DNA of 5,859 bases from DATNNN01 sp035601815 (GTDB lineage: Bacteria > Pseudomonadota > Alphaproteobacteria > Rhizobiales > Xanthobacteraceae), in contig DATNNN010000056.1 in assembly GCA_035601815.1 (NCBI GenBank), positions 1 through 5,859 of the forward strand, written 5' to 3'. This document shows, one piece after another, positions 1 to 5,623 of this stretch. The notes beneath the pieces were generated by a model. It was not told where the DNA came from, made no database searches, and was given only the letters and a program-made list of their open reading frames with translations. The position numbers and the translations under genes are program-made. How positions within the stretch are numbered: the stretch's first letter is position 1; the number at the start of each line of letters is the position of its first letter.

Positions 1-136
1 GCAACTGGACTTCGAGGGACTCCCGCCGCCCGTCGCGCTCGACGCGCAGATGCACCGCCGACTCAAGCGCGTCGATGGCCGCATCCAGCCGGCGCTGCGC
101 GCGCTCGATCGGCGATTCGTCGTCTTCCTCGTGCAT
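1..136 (-). CDS. DUF4164-like small coiled-coil protein, N-terminal part (continues past left edge)
   Basis: Only the first 45 codons are in the window, reading leftward from an ATG at 136-134. After an acidic start (MHEEDDESP) the chain becomes a charged amphipathic helix: leucine, isoleucine, alanine and valine recur at heptad-like spacing through RRLDAAIDALESAVHLRVE (about residues 15-33), followed by an Arg/Glu-rich segment. No signal peptide or membrane segment is visible. The pattern resembles DUF4164 proteins, short alphaproteobacterial coiled-coil proteins of unknown function that from memory are often encoded next to zapA and divergent from tkt. The zapA neighbour would lie outside the window and cannot be checked. 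No Shine-Dalgarno sequence precedes the ATG, and a -10-like hexamer ends only 7 bases upstream, so the mRNA may be leaderless. An in-frame GTG at 163-161 is an alternative start but has no clear ribosome site either. The coding call is fairly firm; the family name is a recognition, not a search result. Confidence 0.65.
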   Translation of the reverse strand, partial: MHEEDDESPIERAQRRLDAAIDALESAVHLRVERDGRRESLEVQL

Positions 137-143
137 GGCCCAA

Positions 144-172
144 GTTAAGCGACCTAATGCCACCGCCGTCAA
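144..172 (-). promoter_or_regulatory. Putative sigma-70 type promoter for the leftward coiled-coil gene
   Basis: On the minus strand, TTGACG (172-167) is followed by exactly 17 bases and then CTTAAC (149-144), a fair match to housekeeping -35/-10 elements. Transcription would be expected to start about 7 bases past the -10, at or next to the ATG at 136. This leaves essentially no 5' untranslated region. The hexamers and spacing are seen directly; promoter activity is inferred. Confidence 0.45.
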
Positions 173-189
173 TCCGGCGGCCCGCGCCG

Positions 190-218
190 TTGACAGGGGG
201 GCTGAATCGTTATCACTT
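190..218 (+). promoter_or_regulatory. Putative promoter for the tkt-gap-pgk-fba operon
   Basis: A perfect -35 hexamer TTGACA (190-195) lies in the intergenic region. The -10 is poor: the only AT-rich patch is TTATCACTT (210-218), giving TATCAC at a short 15-base spacing or TCACTT at 17 bases. A start near position 224 would leave a leader of about 80 bases before the tkt ATG. A weak -10 beside a perfect -35 could mean activator dependence, or that the real promoter lies elsewhere. A GANTC site (GAATC, 204-208) falls within the spacer. Confidence 0.35.
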
Positions 219-307
219 GCCGCCCCACGAGCGGCGGCGCGCTTTTGAGGCGAAATTTCGGGGCGTCAACCCTCGTCCGCCGAGCCGGGAGCGTCGCGAG
301 AGCGGAA

Positions 308-2323
308 ATGAGCCGCAAGATTCACGACCGCATGGCGAACGCCATTCGCGCCCTCGCCATGGATGCGGTCGAGGCGGCGAAGTCCGGCCACCCCGGCCTG
401 CCCATGGGCGCGGCCGACCTCGCCACCGTCCTATTCACAAGATTCTTGAAGTTCGACCCTGTGGACCCGGCTTGGCCCGACCGCGACCGATTCGTGCTCT
501 CCGCCGGCCACGGCTCCATGCTGATCTACGCGGTGCTGCATCTCCTGGGCTATCGCGGGATGACGATCGAGGAGATCAAGCGGTTCCGCCAGCTCGACTC
601 CAAGACGCCCGGTCACCCGGAGAACTTCGTCACCGAGGGCGTCGAGACCACCACCGGCCCGCTCGGCCAGGGACTCGCCAACGCCGTCGGCATGGCGCTC
701 GCCGAGCGCATCCTAGCGGCGCAGTGCGGCGGGGAGATCGTCGATCACTTTACCTACGTGCTCTGCTCCGACGGCGACCTCATGGAGGGCATCAGCCAGG
801 AGGCGATCGCGCTCGCCGGCCACCTCAGGCTCGCCAAGCTCATCGTCCTCTTCGACGACAACGGCATTTCCATCGACGGCAAGCTCACGCTCTCCGACTC
901 CACCGATCAGGTGGCGCGGGTGAAGGCGTCCGGCTGGAATGCCGTGCGCATCGACGGCCATGACCCGGAAGCCATTGCGAAGGCCATCGCCGGGGCGCAG
1001 AAGTCGGATCGGCCGACGCTCATCGCGGCGCGCACCACCATCGGCTATGGCGCGCCCAAGAAGGCCGGTAGCGAGCACGCCCACGGCTCGCCGCTCGGCG
1101 CCGACGAGATCAAAGGCGCGCGCGAGAAGCTCGGCTGGAGCCATGGCCCGTTCGAAGTTCCCGACGATGTGCGCGCGGCATGGCTCGAAGCCGGAAAGCG
1201 CTCGCGCGACGCGCACCGCGACTGGGACGCGCGCCTCGCCAAGCTCGATCGCAAGGCGCGCGACGAATTCGAGCGCCGCATCGCCGGCAAGCTGCCGGCT
1301 GGGCTCGCCAGCGTTGTGCGCGCGGTCAAGGAAAAGGCGGCGGCCAGGCCCGAGGAGATCGCGACCCGCAAGGCGTCCGAGATCGCGCTCGAGTCCCTCG
1401 TCGAGGCGGCGCCCGAGATGATCGGCGGCTCCGCCGACCTCACCGGCTCCAACAATACCAAAACCAAGGGGATGAAGATCGTCGCGCCCGGCGATTACTC
1501 CGGCCGCTTCATCCATTGGGGCGTGCGCGAGCACGGCATGGCGTCGGCCATGAACGGGATCGCGCTGCACGGCGGCCTCATCCCCTACTCCGGCACGTTC
1601 CTCGTCTTCTCCGACTACTGCCGGCCGGCGTTGCGCCTCGCCGCGCTCATGGGCGAGCGCGTGGTGCACGTGATGACCCATGACTCGATCGGCCTCGGCG
1701 AGGACGGCCCGACGCATCAGCCGGTCGAGCACCTGGCGAGCTTGCGCGCGATTCCGAACCTCACGCTGTTCCGCCCGGCCGACCTCACCGAAACGGTGGA
1801 GTGCTGGCAGCTCGCGCTCGAGCAGGCCGACGGCCCGAGCGTGCTCGCGCTGTCGCGGCAGAACCTGCCGGCAGTGCGCACCCGCTTCGAGGAGAAGAAC
1901 CTCTGCGCCCGCGGCGCCTATGAGCTGGCGCCGGCGAGCGGCAAGGCGCAGGTTTCGGTCTTCGCCTCGGGCTCGGAGGTGTCGCTCGCGCTCGCCGCCA
2001 AGGCCGAGCTCGACAAGCAGGGTGTCGCGGCCCGCGTCGTCTCGGTGCCGAGCCTCGACCTCTTCCTTGCGGAGGACGAGAACTACCGCGACCAGATCGT
2101 CGGCGACGCACCGGTCAAGATCGCCGTCGAGGCCGCGATCCGCATGGGCTGGGACCCGGTCATCGGCACCGACGGCATCTTTGTCGGCATGACCGGCTTC
2201 GGCGCCAGCGCTCCCTACAAGGACCTTTACCGTCGTTTCGGAATCACCGCTGAGGCGATTGTCGCCGCCGCCCGCGCCGGGTTAGGAGATAACCGGCGGG
2301 AGGCGCGAAAGGAGCGAGCATGA
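308..2323 (+). CDS. tkt: Transketolase
   Basis: This is a thiamine-diphosphate (ThDP) and Mg-dependent cytosolic enzyme that moves two-carbon ketol units between sugar phosphates in the pentose phosphate or Calvin pathway. Reading from the ATG at 308 gives 671 residues, a normal family length. The N-terminal ThDP domain has SGHPG (26-30), SAGHGS (65-70), GPLGQG (117-122), SDGDLMEG (154-161, Mg/ThDP motif with D155 and E160) and DDNGISID (183-190). The pyrimidine-binding domain has GGSADLTGSN (373-382), HWGVREHGM (403-411, with E408 the expected catalytic glutamate) and HDSIGLGEDGPTH (458-470). SRQNLP (516-521) supplies the sugar-phosphate-binding arginine, followed by the C-terminal domain. 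The 308 start matches where the family begins and has a weak GAGAG site five bases upstream. A TTG at 245 would add 21 unrelated residues, and ATG 332 would trim the conserved N-terminus. The stop overlaps the gap start by four bases. Oddities are SDGD in place of the usual GDGC, and a charged C-terminal tail. Confidence 0.96.
   Translation: MSRKIHDRMANAIRALAMDAVEAAKSGHPGLPMGAADLATVLFTRFLKFDPVDPAWPDRDRFVLSAGHGSMLIYAVLHLLGYRGMTIEEIKRFRQLDSKTPGHPENFVTEGVETTTGPLGQGLANAVGMALAERILAAQCGGEIVDHFTYVLCSDGDLMEGISQEAIALAGHLRLAKLIVLFDDNGISIDGKLTLSDSTDQVARVKASGWNAVRIDGHDPEAIAKAIAGAQKSDRPTLIAARTTIGYGAPKKAGSEHAHGSPLGADEIKGAREKLGWSHGPFEVPDDVRAAWLEAGKRSRDAHRDWDARLAKLDRKARDEFERRIAGKLPAGLASVVRAVKEKAAARPEEIATRKASEIALESLVEAAPEMIGGSADLTGSNNTKTKGMKIVAPGDYSGRFIHWGVREHGMASAMNGIALHGGLIPYSGTFLVFSDYCRPALRLAALMGERVVHVMTHDSIGLGEDGPTHQPVEHLASLRAIPNLTLFRPADLTETVECWQLALEQADGPSVLALSRQNLPAVRTRFEEKNLCARGAYELAPASGKAQVSVFASGSEVSLALAAKAELDKQGVAARVVSVPSLDLFLAEDENYRDQIVGDAPVKIAVEAAIRMGWDPVIGTDGIFVGMTGFGASAPYKDLYRRFGITAEAIVAAARAGLGDNRREARKERA
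2308..2314 (+). promoter_or_regulatory. Ribosome binding site for gap, inside the tkt 3' end
   Basis: AAAGGAG lies five bases before the gap ATG and within the last codons of tkt. Together with the ATGA stop/start overlap (2320-2323), it fixes the gap start and suggests translational coupling of the two genes. Confidence 0.7.
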
Positions 2324-3327
2324 CCGTGCGGGTGGCGATCAACGGGTTCGGGCGCATCGGTCGCAATGTGTTGCGCGCCGTCGTCGAAGCCGATCGCAAC
2401 GACATCCAGGTGGTGGCGATCAACGACCTCGCTCCGGTCGAGACCAACGCGCACCTGCTCCGCTTCGACTCCGTGCACGGCCGCTTCCCCGGCGAGGTGA
2501 AGGTCAACGGCGACGCCATCGACGTCGGCCGCGGCCCGATCAAGGTCACAGCAATCAAGGACCCGGCGACGCTGCCCCACAAGGCGCTCGGCGTCGACAT
2601 CGCACTCGAGTGCACCGGCATCTTCACCGCCCGCGACAAGGCGTCGGCGCATCTCACCGCCGGCGCCAAGCGCGTGCTCATCTCGGCGCCCGCCGACGGC
2701 GCCGACCTCACCGTCGTCTACGGCGTCAACCACGACAAGCTCACCAAGGAGCATCGCGTGGTGTCGAACGCCTCCTGCACCACCAACTGTCTCGCGCCCG
2801 TCGCCAAGGTCTTGAACGACGCCATCGGCATCGAGCGGGGCTTCATGACCACGGTGCACGCCTACACCAACGACCAGCCATCGCTCGACCAGGTGCACAA
2901 GGATCTCTACCGCGCCCGCGCCGCGGCGCTCTCCATGATCCCGACCTCGACGGGTGCGGCCAAGGCCGTGGGCCTTGTGCTGCCGGAGCTTGCCGGCAAG
3001 CTCGACGGCGTCGCCATTCGCGTGCCGGTGCCGAACGTGTCGATGATCGACTTCAAGTTCGTCGCCAAGCGGGCAACCGGCAAGGACGAGGTCAACGCCG
3101 CCATCAAGCGCGCTTCCGAGCAGCAGTTGAAGGGCATCCTCACCTATACCACCGCGCCCAACGTCTCAATCGACTTCAACCACGACCCGCACTCGGCCAT
3201 TTTCCACATGGACCAGACCAAGGTGATGGACGGCACCCTCGTCCGCGTCATGGCCTGGTACGACAACGAGTGGGGCTTCTCGATGCGCATGGCCGACACC
3301 GCCGTCGCCATGGGCAAGCTCGGCTAG
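2320..3327 (+). CDS. gap: Type I glyceraldehyde-3-phosphate dehydrogenase
   Basis: This cytosolic, normally tetrameric enzyme converts glyceraldehyde-3-phosphate, phosphate and NAD(P)+ to 1,3-bisphosphoglycerate, reversibly. Its 335 residues match the usual length. The N-terminal Rossmann fold has INGFGRIGR (7-15) and an acidic residue, D36, after the second strand, which normally favours NAD. The catalytic domain has NASCTTNC (150-157) with nucleophile C153, and H180 in TTVHAYTND as the catalytic base. STGAAKAVG (210-218) and R234 bind the substrate phosphates, and WYDNEWG (313-319) has the N316 that contacts nicotinamide. The Leu-Pro pair that strictly NAD-specific enzymes carry after the ND-Q segment reads Gln-Val here (191-192), so cofactor preference is not certain. 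The start is set by an AAAGGAG ribosome site and the four-base overlap with tkt. The product feeds the next gene, pgk, 14 bp downstream. Confidence 0.97.
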   Translation: MTVRVAINGFGRIGRNVLRAVVEADRNDIQVVAINDLAPVETNAHLLRFDSVHGRFPGEVKVNGDAIDVGRGPIKVTAIKDPATLPHKALGVDIALECTGIFTARDKASAHLTAGAKRVLISAPADGADLTVVYGVNHDKLTKEHRVVSNASCTTNCLAPVAKVLNDAIGIERGFMTTVHAYTNDQPSLDQVHKDLYRARAAALSMIPTSTGAAKAVGLVLPELAGKLDGVAIRVPVPNVSMIDFKFVAKRATGKDEVNAAIKRASEQQLKGILTYTTAPNVSIDFNHDPHSAIFHMDQTKVMDGTLVRVMAWYDNEWGFSMRMADTAVAMGKLG

Positions 3328-3341
3328 CACCGCAGGCTTAG

Positions 3342-4532
3342 ATGGCGGATTTCCGTACGCTCGATCAGGCGGACGTCGCCGGTAAGCGCGTGCTCGTGCG
3401 CGTGGACTTCAACGTGCCGATCGAGCATGGCCGCGTCAGCGACTACGCGCGCCTGGTCGCCGCGCTGCCCACCGTCCGCGACATTGTCAGACCGGGCGGC
3501 AAGGCGATCCTGCTTTCCCACTTCGGCCGGCCCAAGGGCCCCGATCCGTCCCAGTCGCTGGCGCCGGTGGCACCCGAGTTCGCCAGGATTCTCGGCCGCC
3601 CCGTCGCCTTCGCGCTCGACTGCGTCGGGCCGCAGGCGGAGGAAGCCGTCGCCGCCATGAAGCCGGGCGAGGTCGTGCTCCTCGAGAACACCCGCTTCCA
3701 TGCCGGCGAGGAGAAGAACGCGCCCGAGTTCGTGGCGGCGCTGGCCAAACTCGGCGACATCTACGTCAACGACGCCTTCTCGGCCGCGCATCGGGCGCAC
3801 GCCTCGACCGAGGGGGTCGCGCGCAAGCTCCCCGCCTACGCCGGCCGCTCGATGCAGGCGGAGCTCGCCGCCCTCGATAAGGCGTTCGAGGCGCCGCAGC
3901 GGCCGTTCGCCGCCATCGTCGGCGGCGCCAAGATTTCCACCAAGCTCGCCATGCTGGAGAATCTGGTCGCTCGCGTCGACGCCCTCGTCATCGGCGGCGC
4001 CATGGCGAACACCTTCCTGGTCGCCCAGGGCAAGAACGTCGGCAGGTCGCTGACCGAGCCGGACCTCGTGCCGGTGGCGCGGAAGGTGCTGGCGGCGGCC
4101 AAGGCGAAGGGCTGCGCCGTCATCCTGCCGGGCGACGTGGTGGTGGCGGAGGAGCTCGCGGCCGGCGCGCCCACGCGCACCGTCGCGGTGGATTCGGTAG
4201 GCGCATCCGAGATGATCCTCGACGTGGGTCCGCGCACGGTCGGCGAGATCGGCGACACACTGCGCCGCATGAAGACCGTGGTGTGGAACGGCCCCCTCGG
4301 CGCCTTCGAGACCAAGCCCTTCGACGCCGGCACCGTCGCGGTCGCCCGCCTGATCGCGGATCTCACGGCCAAGGGCCTGCATTCCTTCGCCGGCGGCGGC
4401 GACACCCTCGCCGCCCTCAACCAGGCGGCCGTCTGGGGCAAGCTCAGCTATGTATCCACCGCCGGCGGCGCGTTTCTGGAGTGGTTGGAAGGCAAGGCCC
4501 TTCCGGGGGTCGAGGCGTTGCGAGTAAAATAG
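3342..4532 (+). CDS. pgk: Phosphoglycerate kinase
   Basis: This monomeric cytosolic enzyme transfers phosphate between 1,3-bisphosphoglycerate and ADP to give 3-phosphoglycerate and ATP, and runs in reverse in gluconeogenesis or carbon fixation. Its 396 residues are typical of bacterial PGK. The N-lobe has the signature RVDFNVP (20-26), substrate-binding R37, HFGRPKG (60-66), LLENTRFHAGEEKN (113-126, with R118) and NDAFSAAHRAHAS (143-155, R151). The nucleotide-binding C-lobe has GGAKISTK (194-201), GGAMANTFL (218-226), LDVGP (293-297), VWNGPLGAFE (314-323), GGGDTLAAL (351-359) and STAGGAFLEWLEGK (372-385). The start has only a weak GCAGG site five bases upstream, so it may rely partly on ribosomes arriving from gap. 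All key residues I could check are present, and I see no truncation or frameshift. Confidence 0.97.
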   Translation: MADFRTLDQADVAGKRVLVRVDFNVPIEHGRVSDYARLVAALPTVRDIVRPGGKAILLSHFGRPKGPDPSQSLAPVAPEFARILGRPVAFALDCVGPQAEEAVAAMKPGEVVLLENTRFHAGEEKNAPEFVAALAKLGDIYVNDAFSAAHRAHASTEGVARKLPAYAGRSMQAELAALDKAFEAPQRPFAAIVGGAKISTKLAMLENLVARVDALVIGGAMANTFLVAQGKNVGRSLTEPDLVPVARKVLAAAKAKGCAVILPGDVVVAEELAAGAPTRTVAVDSVGASEMILDVGPRTVGEIGDTLRRMKTVVWNGPLGAFETKPFDAGTVAVARLIADLTAKGLHSFAGGGDTLAALNQAAVWGKLSYVSTAGGAFLEWLEGKALPGVEALRVK

Positions 4533-4542
4533 ATAAAACTCC

Positions 4543-4550
4543 GAGGAGGA
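4543..4550 (+). promoter_or_regulatory. Strong ribosome binding site for the aldolase gene
   Basis: GAGGAGGA lies six bases before the ATG at 4557 and is the best Shine-Dalgarno match in the window. It is preceded by an AT-rich stretch (TAAAATAGATAAAACT, 4525-4540) that spans the pgk stop codon. The combination suggests an open, efficiently translated leader for fba. Confidence 0.8.
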
Positions 4551-4556
4551 TTCGCG

Positions 4557-5582
4557 ATGAACCTCGCCGAGCTGAACAAGGTCGCCCGCGCCATGGTGGC
4601 CGACGGCAAGGGCATTCTCGCCGCCGACGAGAGCTCGGGCACCATCAAGAAGCGCTTCGATGCGATCGGCGTCGAGTCCACCGCCGACAGCCGGCGCGAT
4701 TATCGCGAGCTCATGTTCCGCTCCGCCGACGCCATGAAGAGCTACATCTCCGGCGTCATCCTCTACGACGAGACCATCCGCCAAGCGGCGAAGGACGGCA
4801 CACCCCTCGTCAAGATCATCGCGCAGACCGGTGCCCTTCCCGGCATCAAGGTCGACAAGGGCACGAAGCCCCTTCCCTTCAACCCGGGCGAGGTCGTCAC
4901 CGAAGGTCTCGACGGCCTGCGCGAGCGCCTCATCGAGTATCGCGGCCTCGGCGCCAAGTTCGCCAAATGGCGCGGCGTGTACGACATCGGCCCGCGCATG
5001 CCGAGTTACAGCGCTATCCGCGCCAACGGCCACGCGCTGGCGCGCTACGCCGCGCTCTGCATTGAAGAGGACATCGTGCCGATCGTCGAACCGGAAGTGC
5101 TCATGGACGGCGACCACGACATCGACGCCTGCCGCCAGGTCACCGAGTTCGTGCTGAAAGAGACGTTCCAGGAGCTCTACTATCAGAAGGTGCCGCTCGA
5201 AGGCATGGTGCTGAAGCCGAATATGGTGATCTCGGGCAAGCGGTCGCCGAAACGCGCCTCGGTCGAGGAAGTCGCGCAGAAAACCATCGGCCTGCTCAAG
5301 GCCTGCGTTCCGGCGGCGCTGCCCGGCATTGCGTTCCTCTCCGGCGGCCAGTCCGACGAGGAGGCCACCGCGCATCTCGACGCCATGAACCGCATCGGCG
5401 GCGTGCCGTGGAAGCTCACGTTCTCCTATGGCCGCGCGCTCCAGGCCGCGCCGCAGAAGGCCTGGCGCGGCAAGGCCGACAACGTGGCGGCGGCGCAGTC
5501 GGCTTTCGCCCACCGGGCGCGCATGAACGGCCTCGCGGCGCTCGGCCGCTGGTCGGCGGACCTGGAGAAGAAGGCGGCCTGA
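4557..5582 (+). CDS. fba: Fructose-bisphosphate aldolase, class I (eukaryotic-type fold family)
   Basis: This is a metal-independent Schiff-base aldolase that reversibly splits fructose-1,6-bisphosphate into dihydroxyacetone phosphate and glyceraldehyde-3-phosphate in the cytosol. Its 341 residues align by motif with the glycolytic class I family of animals and plants, not with the class II Zn enzymes common in bacteria or the DhnA-type class I enzyme of E. coli. Visible motifs are GILAADESSGTI (19-30, D24), AKWRG (136-140, catalytic K137), IVEPEVL (176-182, E178 and E180), MVLKPNMV (217-224, with K220 the Schiff-base lysine), FLSGGQSDEEA (260-270) and SYGRALQ (290-296, with R293 binding phosphate). 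The flexible C-terminal tail ending in tyrosine of animal enzymes is absent; the protein ends in EKKAA. The start is fixed by a strong ribosome site. It lies 24 bp after pgk and its triose product feeds gap, so the cluster forms a continuous pathway segment. Sedoheptulose-bisphosphate activity is possible but cannot be read from the sequence. Confidence 0.96.
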   Translation: MNLAELNKVARAMVADGKGILAADESSGTIKKRFDAIGVESTADSRRDYRELMFRSADAMKSYISGVILYDETIRQAAKDGTPLVKIIAQTGALPGIKVDKGTKPLPFNPGEVVTEGLDGLRERLIEYRGLGAKFAKWRGVYDIGPRMPSYSAIRANGHALARYAALCIEEDIVPIVEPEVLMDGDHDIDACRQVTEFVLKETFQELYYQKVPLEGMVLKPNMVISGKRSPKRASVEEVAQKTIGLLKACVPAALPGIAFLSGGQSDEEATAHLDAMNRIGGVPWKLTFSYGRALQAAPQKAWRGKADNVAAAQSAFAHRARMNGLAALGRWSADLEKKAA

Positions 5583-5623
5583 CAGGCCAAGCTTTCGCCC
5601 GCATCGTGGCCGATCGATCCGCC

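Larger units (their letters stand above)
137..307. other. Divergent intergenic region with back-to-back -35 elements and tkt leader
   Basis: This 171-bp region separates the leftward coiled-coil gene from tkt. It holds two outward-facing promoter candidates whose -35 hexamers are 17 bp apart (GTCAA at 168-172 and TTGAC at 190-194 form an inverted repeat). The 10-bp palindrome CGAAATTTCG (251-260) lies in the presumed tkt leader. The leader has only short GC-rich inverted repeats; I could not recognise a known riboswitch or small RNA in it, and no open frame here looks real. Confidence 0.5.

Noticed and set aside
245..307. TTG at 245 as the transketolase start
   Set aside because: The added 21 residues do not resemble a transketolase N-terminus, TTG is a rare start, and ATG 308 aligns with the family's usual beginning.
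157..963. A 268-codon plus-strand open frame starting in the intergenic region
   Set aside because: It runs mostly in another frame of tkt, and the translation is Arg/Pro/His-rich low complexity with no motif.
713..1732. A 339-codon minus-strand open frame opposite tkt
   Set aside because: Same pattern of low-complexity Arg/Ala/Gly/Val composition. It is a shadow of the transketolase codons, with no ribosome site or family signature.
308..5582. A Calvin-cycle (cbb) operon
   Set aside because: tkt, gap, pgk and fba are all Calvin-cycle enzymes, but no RuBisCO, phosphoribulokinase, bisphosphatase or CbbR gene is visible and no convincing CbbR site was seen upstream, so a specific autotrophic role is not supported within the window.
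5583..5623. A terminator between fba and the ThiE-like gene
   Set aside because: There is no GC stem followed by a T-run; the CGATCG elements do not form a terminator, so co-transcription is the better reading.
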